In this document: in pieces, positions 26,830-34,250 of the stretch | Layout: each line of letters starts with the position of its first letter | Position numbering within the stretch: position 1 is the stretch's first letter | Source: Flavobacterium hibisci | GTDB taxonomy: Bacteria > Bacteroidota > Bacteroidia > Flavobacteriales > Flavobacteriaceae | Reading direction: 5' to 3' | Assembly: GCF_020026925.1 (NCBI RefSeq) | Contig: NZ_JAIQDW010000021.1 | Span: 1-64,000 of the forward strand | DNA: 64,000 nt | Notes under the pieces: generated by a model | The model's input: the letters and a program-made list of their open reading frames with translations, nothing else | Told to the model about the DNA's origin: nothing | Databases searched by the model: none | Made by a program: the position numbers and the translations under genes

Positions 26830-27756
26830 TCAATTGGCAACTCTTTCTTTATTTTCAGGACAATCTACTAGTATCACATCATTATAAAAAAATTTGACAC
26901 CTCCATTTAAATAAAGATGCAAATACAAAGGTTTTGTCTCACTGCCTCTGAATATTTTAAATTTATCTGTCAAACATTTTTGCTGTTCTTCTATAAATTT
27001 CTCAAAAGGAAAAGCAATTTCTGCTTCATAACACTTATTCCCTCTATAACAAAACCATGATAATAAAACCGTATTTCCATTAACAGGAATCTGGATCAGT
27101 TCCCTAAATCCTTCTTTACTTAGATAATAATGCCTGGATTTTGTTCTTCTTGCTATAAATTCTTTTTGGGAATACAACCCTATGTTGTTTGTAATTTTTA
27201 TATCAGAAGACTTTCTGGTTACAGAATTTATAAACTGGATATTATTTATCGCTAAAAAATGATCCGCATCATGATTAACTGCTAGTACAATGTTTAAAAA
27301 TTCAAGATCCTGATGCTTTTTTATGAAAAAATATTGCCCAAATTTTAAGATGTAATAAAGCAACGGGATACCAAACAAAATAATCAGCCAGGAATAAAAA
27401 TGAAAGCGATTGAATTCATTATTTTTTTGGTACAAAACCAATAAATAAAATCCAAAATCAGTAATTGCTAAAACAATGAATATGATTAAGAAACCACAAA
27501 ACCAGATAAGGACAGGTCTAAAAACGGATTTATTATCCTTAAAATACGGGAAATATTTTTTTAAATTTTTATGAAAATAATTGGCGCTTACGGCAAGAAA
27601 TACATTAAATAAAATCGTGCTTTTCGTACCCAGGAAATATAATATTGGATAAGAAATATAAGATGCTATTACTAATGGTAAAATAATATTTGCCAGTAAT
27701 TCCTCAAAATTGCAATAGACCGGGTTTACTTTTTTATATAATTTGTATCCTTTCAT
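26830..27756 (-). CDS. Four-helix membrane protein, short paralogue of the next upstream gene
   Basis: 308 aa with about four membrane helices in the first 150 residues (LPLVIASYISYPILYFLG, FCGFLIIFIVLAITDFGFY, FYSWLIILFGIPLLYYIL) and a soluble C-terminal domain. It is a paralogue of residues 1-305 of the 637-aa protein upstream. Compare IQFINSVTRKSSDIKI with IQFVNTVKRTMSDIKL, and FPFEKFIEEQ plus LHLYLNGGVKFF with FPFEKLVIEQ plus LHIHANGGIRLF. It lacks the TPR tail of that protein. Family unknown. It has its own dyad promoter at 27777-27823, about 20 bp upstream of the ATG. Confidence 0.7.
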   Translation of the reverse strand: MKGYKLYKKVNPVYCNFEELLANIILPLVIASYISYPILYFLGTKSTILFNVFLAVSANYFHKNLKKYFPYFKDNKSVFRPVLIWFCGFLIIFIVLAITDFGFYLLVLYQKNNEFNRFHFYSWLIILFGIPLLYYILKFGQYFFIKKHQDLEFLNIVLAVNHDADHFLAINNIQFINSVTRKSSDIKITNNIGLYSQKEFIARRTKSRHYYLSKEGFRELIQIPVNGNTVLLSWFCYRGNKCYEAEIAFPFEKFIEEQQKCLTDKFKIFRGSETKPLYLHLYLNGGVKFFYNDVILVDCPENKERVAN

Positions 27757-27776
27757 AGCAGCTATTTATAGTCAGT

Positions 27777-27823
27777 CAAATGTATTATTACTGACTTTTT
27801 TAAACATCACTATTTGTAATGAT
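27777..27823 (-). promoter_or_regulatory. Dyad promoter 3 (short membrane paralogue)
   Basis: ATCACTATTTGTAATGAT (27806-27823) keeps both half-sites (ATCACTA and TAATGAT) and differs only in the middle. The -7 box TACATTTG (minus strand, 27777-27784) is exactly 21 bp away and 20 bp before the ATG at 27756. Confidence 0.75.
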
Positions 27824-27826
27824 TTT

Positions 27827-29740
27827 CTATAAATAACGTAATCCTTTACTTTCTAAAATTGCATATAAAGTTGGTGATTCGTGCCCTAACTTTTTGGATT
27901 TTTCAGCAGCTTCAAGTGCTTTTTTAGGCCGATTTAATTTACAGTATATTTCGGCAAGATTACAGACATACATACCATCTTTTGGATTGGCAAGAATCGC
28001 TTTTTCAAAATATGATAATGATTCGTCATATTTTAATTCCTGATCATACAAACATCCGTAATTGTTGTACATGTGTGCCAATGCAGCAGGTTCATGTTGT
28101 GTTTTAGCAATAAAATAATCCTGTTTGGCGTAACAGGCTTCAAATCCTTCTTTGTACCATAATAATCTTACTTCCAAAAAATAAGCAAAACCATATCCCG
28201 GGTCGATTGCTTTAATTGTATCGCATTTTTCCTGCGCCTGATCGTATTGTTTGCTGGCAACCAAATCCCATGCTTCCTTATATAAAGCACGTTTTTGCTG
28301 ATCTTCATCGATATGCAGAAGATGGTCTGTCATGTCTTGCTTACGATCGTTTCTGATACTAATTTTCCAATTATTAAAAATCACAAATTTGTCGCCTGCC
28401 CTGATTGTGAATTTTAAACCTGTTTCTGTCAAATCTTCAAAAACAAGTTCAAAAGAAACAGGATTGCATTCATTTCCGCTCTCGATTTCTTGTAGATAGT
28501 GATAAATTTCCTGTGTATCAATGTATAGATTAAGCCAGTCATACAAATAATTTCCTCTGTAAACAATTCCGATTTCTTTTGGCAAAAATCGAAATTCAGG
28601 CATATCCAATTCGGCAATTTCAGTTTTGTATTTACTGAAAGAAACATCACAAACATCTAAATAATTATTGCCTTTCAGACCTGAAATATGCATACTCCAG
28701 TTAAACTTTTTGTTTTGTATTAGAAAACGTTCTTCTATTCCGTTAGATGATTTAATTTTTTCTATCAATTCTTCAAAAGCTTTTGGTGCATGGTAATAAT
28801 CTTGTACCCCCCTACAGATTTCTATTTTTTTATTTCGCTCTTCGTCTGAAATAACTGTCGGAATACTTTCCGGAAGATCGATTAAAACCTCATCAACATT
28901 AAAAAGCCGAATTCCGCCATTGGCATGAATGTGCAGATTTAACGGTTTTGATTTTTTGCCTCTCAACACTTCCGAAACATTTGTTGGATATTTTTCCTGT
29001 TCGATAACCAGTTTTTCAAAAGGAAAAGGTACTTCAATATCATAATATTTATCTTCAATAATAGAATACCAGGAGATAAAAAGTACATCTGCATCAAAAG
29101 GTAAATGTATTAAACCTCTAAAAGCATCTTTTCCCAGATAATTCCGAACGCTATTATCATCCATATTTTTTAATTCCGCATCCGAATAGAAACAATCAGG
29201 CTTTTCTAATTTGATATCTGACATAGTACGTTTTACAGTATTGACAAACTGTATCGTGTCAACAACAGTAAGCAATTCCCTGTCATGATGCACTTTAAGA
29301 TAAACTTTTATATATGTTCCTGCATTTGTTGTTTCTTTATAATAGTATCGGCTGTATTGAAAAACATAATATAAAACAGGAACTCCTAAAATAATCGCTA
29401 ACCATAAATAAAAATACATTTTATTGAAAACGTCTGTTTTTTGATATTTAACGAGCGCAAAAACTCCGTAATCCATAAATAAAAAGAAACCAGAAACTAA
29501 TGCAACCCGAATTAAAAAATCTAAAGTTATAGCTGTGGATGATTTACCAAAATAATAGAAATAGAAACTTCCGATAAAAGAAATAATTACATTAAAAATC
29601 ACAGCCAAAGCTATACCAAAAAAGTAAAGCAATCCATAGGTAATAATAGAAGCCATGATGATCACCGCTATCGGAAAAGCGAATTCTGTACTAAAATAAA
29701 CTTCTTCTGTTTTTTGATAAAAACTGTAGTTTTTTTTCAT
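27827..29740 (-). CDS. Large membrane protein with C-terminal TPRs
   Basis: 637 aa if translation starts at ATG 29740; a TTG two codons upstream (29746) is the alternative. It begins with four membrane helices (FPIAVIIMASIITYGLLYFF, VIFNVIISFIGSFYFYYF, LVSGFFLFMDYGVFALV, FYLWLAIILGVPVLYYVF). A soluble domain shared with the 308-aa neighbour follows to about residue 305, then an unassigned region (about 305-480), then TPR repeats (about 485-637, with YNNYGCLYDQELKYDESLSY and LAEIYCKLNRPKKALEAAEK). Function unknown; TPRs suggest protein partners in the cytoplasm. It starts 6 bp after the stop of the 378-aa gene, so they share an operon. Confidence 0.75.
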   Translation of the reverse strand: MKKNYSFYQKTEEVYFSTEFAFPIAVIIMASIITYGLLYFFGIALAVIFNVIISFIGSFYFYYFGKSSTAITLDFLIRVALVSGFFLFMDYGVFALVKYQKTDVFNKMYFYLWLAIILGVPVLYYVFQYSRYYYKETTNAGTYIKVYLKVHHDRELLTVVDTIQFVNTVKRTMSDIKLEKPDCFYSDAELKNMDDNSVRNYLGKDAFRGLIHLPFDADVLFISWYSIIEDKYYDIEVPFPFEKLVIEQEKYPTNVSEVLRGKKSKPLNLHIHANGGIRLFNVDEVLIDLPESIPTVISDEERNKKIEICRGVQDYYHAPKAFEELIEKIKSSNGIEERFLIQNKKFNWSMHISGLKGNNYLDVCDVSFSKYKTEIAELDMPEFRFLPKEIGIVYRGNYLYDWLNLYIDTQEIYHYLQEIESGNECNPVSFELVFEDLTETGLKFTIRAGDKFVIFNNWKISIRNDRKQDMTDHLLHIDEDQQKRALYKEAWDLVASKQYDQAQEKCDTIKAIDPGYGFAYFLEVRLLWYKEGFEACYAKQDYFIAKTQHEPAALAHMYNNYGCLYDQELKYDESLSYFEKAILANPKDGMYVCNLAEIYCKLNRPKKALEAAEKSKKLGHESPTLYAILESKGLRYL

Positions 29741-29746
29741 TTTCAA

Positions 29747-30883
29747 TTATTTGATTTCAATATAATTATCCGGATTTTCAATTACAGGTTTTTGCGCTGG
29801 TTCAAAAGAAGCCTGAATTTCAGTCTTTACTATTCCAGTTTTTTTGTTTACTGTGTATTTGCCAAACGAATACTCATTTTTAATATCAATAAAATAATCT
29901 TCTTCGCCTTCGTAAATTGTATTTTCAAAATTAGCCGAAAAATCTCCAAAATTTTTCTTTATAAAGGAAATTGCTTTTCTATCATTTTCGGTTTCGATAT
30001 AAAATTCCGATTTAAAAAAGTCATCAAATGGTAAAATTTCAGCTGTATTTACATTGATTGTCACATCATAAGAAAAACATTTTTCAGGATCGGTACTAAA
30101 AGGAATATATCTTATAATTCTTTTAAATTCAACGAATGTGTTTTTACTGTCACCTAAAACCTCAGCTTCATAATCATTAAAATTCCATTTTAATAACAGC
30201 TGCCTCTTATTCAATAAAGCAACAGCCATATCAATAATTTCTTTTTTTGAAATTTCATCTCCTCCAGAAAGTTTTACCTTTTCTTCACGGTCATAAGTAG
30301 ATTCAAAAACAGGTTTTACCTGAGGAACAGAATACGTGCCTTGCAAAAAAACCGATTTGAAACCTGTTTTTTTGTTTATAAAAAACTTAATGAGTGAATT
30401 TTTAGTGCTATTGCTTATCCAATAATGGTCTTCATTTTCCGTGATAGTTATGTTTTTTTCTGGCTGTTTTGGCAAATAAGTTTTACTTTTAATAAAATCA
30501 AGTTTCTTTTTATCATCTTCAGTTGGAATATAAAAAGTAAAATTAAACATTGAATCAAACGGAAAAACTTGTTTTGTAATTAAGTTAACTGAAATGTCAT
30601 AATATTGATTTTGCTCTGCATTTAAAGGACTAAAGCGAAAATATCTTCTAAATTTTACTATTGTTTCTTTACTGTTTTGCCATGCAGTACTTTCAAAATC
30701 ATCAGCATCAATTACCAATGAAGGCTGCTTTTGCTTGAGAATTTCCAGTGCCAATTCAATAATTTCTGTTTTGCTTTTTGCTTTTAATTCCTCCATAGTA
30801 TATTTCGTTGAAGGTTGAGCCAAACAACTAACCGTGTTAAAAAACAAAACAGCCTTCATTAAAAAAATATTCTTTACTTTCAT
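29747..30883 (-). CDS. Secreted protein with two PepSY-like repeats
   Basis: 378 aa. The signal peptide ends at FFNTVSCLAQ. The mature protein is an internal duplication of about 170 residues: KTEIIELALEILKQKQPSL ... FRRYFRFSPL ... YYDISVNLITKQVFPFDSMF in the first half, and KKEIIDMAVALLNKRQLLL ... FKRIIRYIPF ... SYDVTINVNTAEILPFDDFF in the second. The helix-plus-sheet pattern resembles PepSY/YpeB-type domains, but I do not recognise the family firmly. It would be periplasmic and is coupled to the TPR membrane protein, which may be its partner. Confidence 0.65.
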   Translation of the reverse strand: MKVKNIFLMKAVLFFNTVSCLAQPSTKYTMEELKAKSKTEIIELALEILKQKQPSLVIDADDFESTAWQNSKETIVKFRRYFRFSPLNAEQNQYYDISVNLITKQVFPFDSMFNFTFYIPTEDDKKKLDFIKSKTYLPKQPEKNITITENEDHYWISNSTKNSLIKFFINKKTGFKSVFLQGTYSVPQVKPVFESTYDREEKVKLSGGDEISKKEIIDMAVALLNKRQLLLKWNFNDYEAEVLGDSKNTFVEFKRIIRYIPFSTDPEKCFSYDVTINVNTAEILPFDDFFKSEFYIETENDRKAISFIKKNFGDFSANFENTIYEGEEDYFIDIKNEYSFGKYTVNKKTGIVKTEIQASFEPAQKPVIENPDNYIEIK

Positions 30884-30984
30884 TCACTGAAGCATTAACA
30901 CTTAGAATTTCAACATGTTAGATAGCTTTAAAAAATCCTTTTAAATTTATTGACCTGATTGATATGTCCATTTCTTAATAAATT

Positions 30985-31329
30985 CTAATTAATGATGATT
31001 TTTCTCCTGGCTGTTTTATCATCCTTTTCCAAAACAATGAAATATGTACCTTTCAATAGCTGGGAAAGATCAATTAGATGGTCTTCCTTATTGGTTAAAA
31101 TCACAACTGTTTTTTGTAATTGACCCAACATATCATAAACTGTAATTTTATCGAGAAGAGCATTGCTTATATTCAATAATCGGCAAGAAGGATTTAGATG
31201 CACAACCGTTTTCTCAAAAAACAAATCATTTGCTTCAGAAACATAATTTTCAGGCAAATCTTTTTTAGCATATTGCCCATAACTGCAAACACTTAAACAA
31301 AGAAAAAAAACGAGTAAAATACTTTTCAT
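30985..31329 (-). CDS. Mini-protein consisting of a signal peptide and a T9SS-like C-terminal domain
   Basis: 114 aa. Signal peptide ILLVFFLCLSVCSYGQ, a short linker of about 25 residues, then a beta-sandwich pattern like a type A T9SS sorting domain (HLNPSCRLLNIS, ITVYDMLGQLQKTV, LSQLLKGTYFIVLEKDDKTA, RRKIIIN end). The usual type A landmarks, the turn before YDMLG and GTYFIV near the end, are present, but there is no cargo domain. The usual P.NP is replaced by LNPSC. It is either a sorting domain alone or a small secreted beta protein of the same fold. Dyad promoter 4 lies upstream. Confidence 0.65.
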   Translation of the reverse strand: MKSILLVFFLCLSVCSYGQYAKKDLPENYVSEANDLFFEKTVVHLNPSCRLLNISNALLDKITVYDMLGQLQKTVVILTNKEDHLIDLSQLLKGTYFIVLEKDDKTARRKIIIN

Positions 31330-31394
31330 TGAATAAAAATTATATTGAGTTTATTATAAAAGAAACTAACCTTAAGATCCTTAGTCATTTTAAG

Positions 31395-31441
31395 CAAAAA
31401 TAATTTTTACCCAAACGAAAAGAATCACTATAAATAATGAT
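31395..31441 (-). promoter_or_regulatory. Dyad promoter 4 (mini sorting-domain gene)
   Basis: The 18-mer ATCACTATAAATAATGAT (31424-31441) is identical to that of promoter 1. The minus-strand -7 box TATTTTTG (31395-31402) is again exactly 21 bp away. It lies about 65 bp upstream of the ATG at 31329 and may also drive the genes down to 27827. Confidence 0.8.
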
Positions 31442-31453
31442 TTTATGTCTTAT

Positions 31454-31489
31454 AAAACGAGCTACCTAAAATTATAGATAGCCCGTTTT
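31454..31489 (-). terminator. Directional terminator of the T9SS cargo gene
   Basis: 15-bp arms at 31454-31468 and 31475-31489 around a 6-nt loop. All mismatches become G-U pairs in the minus-strand RNA but A-C mismatches in the plus-strand RNA, so the hairpin is built for minus-strand transcripts from the gene ending at 31510. Confidence 0.75.
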
Positions 31490-31509
31490 GACATTTTACC
31501 GTAAATGTT

Positions 31510-34107
31510 TTAATCTTTAATCAGTTTCGACACGTAGGTATTTTTATCACTGATCACTTTGACAAAATAAAGTCCCTGCGGTAAACTATATACATTGATT
31601 TTTTCAATATTGTTTTGAGATACAAAAGATTGCTTTTTAACTGTTTTTCCTGTTGAATCTGAAATAATAACTTCAGAAATTGTTTCATTCAAAGCAGAAA
31701 CAGTTAATTCATTTGCTACAGGATTAGGATAAAGCTGAACATTCTCTTTGATTTTTGTGTCCGGCTCATTAGTAGTTGATGAATCATCTGTTTTGCCCGG
31801 TTTTAAACCATTTAAAATAGCATCAATAATTTCTGCTTTCTGTTCTTCTGTAATTCCGGCAGCATTGGCAGATTTAGATGTGGTATTAAATGTTAACTGA
31901 TAGGTAAAACCACTGTCATAACAATCACATTCCGGTGTGTACATTCCAATGATATACAACTTATTGTTTGCAAAAGTATAACCGGAAAAAGTAGTGGTAA
32001 GATCCCATGTAGTTGGCGATGAAGTTCCGGCAAAAGGAGGCAGATTACTTCCGGCGTTGTTTCCGTGGGCAAATGTACTCCAGTCAATCACAATAGAAGG
32101 ATAAGAAGTCACTTCGGCTACATACCAGTGGTATTTTCTACAATCACCTTTAATACTGTCATCTGACGTTGCAATACTATTAACCGATGCAATAATTGCA
32201 TTATTGGTTCCATTGTGCTGCACTGTGATTGCAAGCCCCGGATCGCCTAAAGCACCTACGTAAATATCATCAATTGCTAAGTCATTTCCATCACCATTAC
32301 CAGTTTCATCAAGATAAATCCGAACGGTTTCGCTGGTTCCTGTTGCTGTGAAAACTACATCTGCATTTTGCCAGTCACAGGCATTCGCTGTTGCCACATT
32401 TACTGAAAATACCGCTGAAGTTGTAGACCCTGCTTCTATTCTGACTTTTGGAAGAATATCAAAAGTACATTGTTTCATATTTTTGAAATTAGCACAAAAA
32501 CGGTATTTTTCTCCTCTTCTCAATCCGGTTATTGTTTGTTCCCAAATTACAGAAGAACCAGTTTGCTGTGTTTTTCCGTTCACTGTCAGATATTTGCTGT
32601 TGGATGCATATACTACAGGATCAGCACAAAACGAGTGATCAGTTACTGTTGCCCCAAAAGCCGCCGCAGTATTGGTTACATTGTATTGTCCCGGATAAGT
32701 AGTTGGGTCAAGAGTATATGAACTTGTGAAACCTGAATTTCCAGCTTCAAAGTTACCGTTTACAACCAGATTTTCAGAATCACAGCAATAAGCCCCTAAA
32801 TTATTGATACAAAAACAAATGTCATTATCAAAACCTGCCGTTTGTCCGTATTGTACACCCAAAACAGGATTTGCAGAGTACTGAACAACCGTTTGTACAT
32901 TTCCGTTTAAGTCAATTAAATTAAAAGTCAGTTTTGCTACTACATCATAACAAGTTCCTGGGGTCTGGTTTGGAAAATCAGTTGCCGCAACATCAACAGA
33001 ATAATTTGGACCTGAAACTGTAGTTGCAGAAATACTATTCAGCATTGTTCCGTTTTGATAAATCTCAAAACTAATCTGAACATTGGTTGCTTGTTCAGGA
33101 ACAGTGAATGTTCCGTTGAAAGTCTGTTTCGGATTTATACAATCATGACCTTTTAAATCTAAATCAATAACCCCTTCAGAAGTATTTTTACATGCTGTAC
33201 AGGTATCATCAATATAGGTATAGCCGTTATGACCTCCGGCAGAACAATCTGAATTTATAAACATAATTACCACTTCCCTGCCAATATGACTTGACAAATC
33301 GAGATAAGCGCAACGCCAGTCTCTGTAATACTTGATTCCTTCACCAGGAGTATTAGTAGCACTGATAAAAGGATTTGAAGGAGCAGCAATATCTACCATT
33401 TTATCAACCGTTACTCCGGTCATATCGACCGCTTCAGCGATAAAAAAGACTTCAGAACCATTTACACTTCCATCCGGATTTGAATGGCTTTTATCCATTA
33501 CCATCGCATATTGAAAATAGTATTTAGCATTTGCTGCTGTTACTACAAAACGCTTGGCAATCCCTTCTGCGCTATAACCCGGCTGGTCATTTCCTAAACG
33601 AATTGATTGTGTACCAGTGGAACCCGGTGCTGTTTTAGACATTGAAAATGAAGGAGTCGATCCTAATAAAAGGGCATCTGTTCCTGTTGTCTCGATTGAA
33701 GTAAAATTTTGTCCGGATGCTGTACCCGTAAAAGGCAATGCAGAAACGCCCGGATTAAGTGTTAAGCCATTTTCAATAGGAAGTGTTGTAACTCCGTGTT
33801 TCAGACTCAATCCGGTCCATCCGCTGTAACCGCTTTCAAATCCCGAATTAACGCAAGGCTCTTTAGATAATTTTATCTTCTGCAAAATAGACTGGATTTG
33901 TGTAGAAGATTTAATCGAAGGTTCAGATTGGTTTTTAATAAATTCATTAATATTTCTGGCTTTAACTTCTTTTGTCCAGCTTACATCATATTCATAATGC
34001 AATCTGACATTTCTGACCGTTATTAAGGTGTCCTGATATTTCTGTGCAAAAACAGATCCTGACATTAAAACGAGTACTGCTGTAATAAGACGTACAATTG
34101 TTTTCAT
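31510..34107 (-). CDS. T9SS type A sorting-domain protein, multi-domain secreted
   Basis: 865 aa from ATG 34107, chosen because it starts the signal peptide TIVRLITAVLVLMSGSVFAQ; the longer reading adds 12 residues from a poor start. Two jelly-roll-like regions (GFESGYSGWTG ... YIDDTCTACK, then NGNFEAGNSGFTSSYTL ... LAIDDIYVG) look like carbohydrate-binding or MAM-like sandwiches around a PKD-like stretch. The C-terminal about 80 residues are a type A sorting domain (VQLYPNPVANELTV ... YSLPQGLYFVKVISD ... SKLIKD). It should be cleaved and anchored at, or released from, the cell surface. The binding target is not known. Confidence 0.85.
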   Translation of the reverse strand: MKTIVRLITAVLVLMSGSVFAQKYQDTLITVRNVRLHYEYDVSWTKEVKARNINEFIKNQSEPSIKSSTQIQSILQKIKLSKEPCVNSGFESGYSGWTGLSLKHGVTTLPIENGLTLNPGVSALPFTGTASGQNFTSIETTGTDALLLGSTPSFSMSKTAPGSTGTQSIRLGNDQPGYSAEGIAKRFVVTAANAKYYFQYAMVMDKSHSNPDGSVNGSEVFFIAEAVDMTGVTVDKMVDIAAPSNPFISATNTPGEGIKYYRDWRCAYLDLSSHIGREVVIMFINSDCSAGGHNGYTYIDDTCTACKNTSEGVIDLDLKGHDCINPKQTFNGTFTVPEQATNVQISFEIYQNGTMLNSISATTVSGPNYSVDVAATDFPNQTPGTCYDVVAKLTFNLIDLNGNVQTVVQYSANPVLGVQYGQTAGFDNDICFCINNLGAYCCDSENLVVNGNFEAGNSGFTSSYTLDPTTYPGQYNVTNTAAAFGATVTDHSFCADPVVYASNSKYLTVNGKTQQTGSSVIWEQTITGLRRGEKYRFCANFKNMKQCTFDILPKVRIEAGSTTSAVFSVNVATANACDWQNADVVFTATGTSETVRIYLDETGNGDGNDLAIDDIYVGALGDPGLAITVQHNGTNNAIIASVNSIATSDDSIKGDCRKYHWYVAEVTSYPSIVIDWSTFAHGNNAGSNLPPFAGTSSPTTWDLTTTFSGYTFANNKLYIIGMYTPECDCYDSGFTYQLTFNTTSKSANAAGITEEQKAEIIDAILNGLKPGKTDDSSTTNEPDTKIKENVQLYPNPVANELTVSALNETISEVIISDSTGKTVKKQSFVSQNNIEKINVYSLPQGLYFVKVISDKNTYVSKLIKD

Positions 34108-34198
34108 AGTAAAATATTTTGAGGTTAATAAAGTTGTAAACACAACTCTATATCAAATTAAACTTACAATTGTTACCCCTCTAAAATCAGAAATAAAA

Positions 34199-34228
34199 AA
34201 ATGCCCTCCGAAAACCGGAAAGGCATTT
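34199..34228 (-). terminator. Terminator of glnN
   Basis: AAATGCC.TCCG (34199-34210) pairs with CGGA..GGCATTT (34216-34228), with a small bulge. The minus strand continues into a run of seven T's. It lies 20-50 bp after the stop of the type III glutamine synthetase gene. Confidence 0.75.
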
Positions 34229-34250
34229 CAATAATACAATCAATTATTTT

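Noticed and set aside
24181..31329. Type VI secretion or polymorphic toxin locus
   Set aside because: No VgrG, Hcp, Rhs core, toxin motif or immunity family was recognised; only the general look of accessory genes suggested it.
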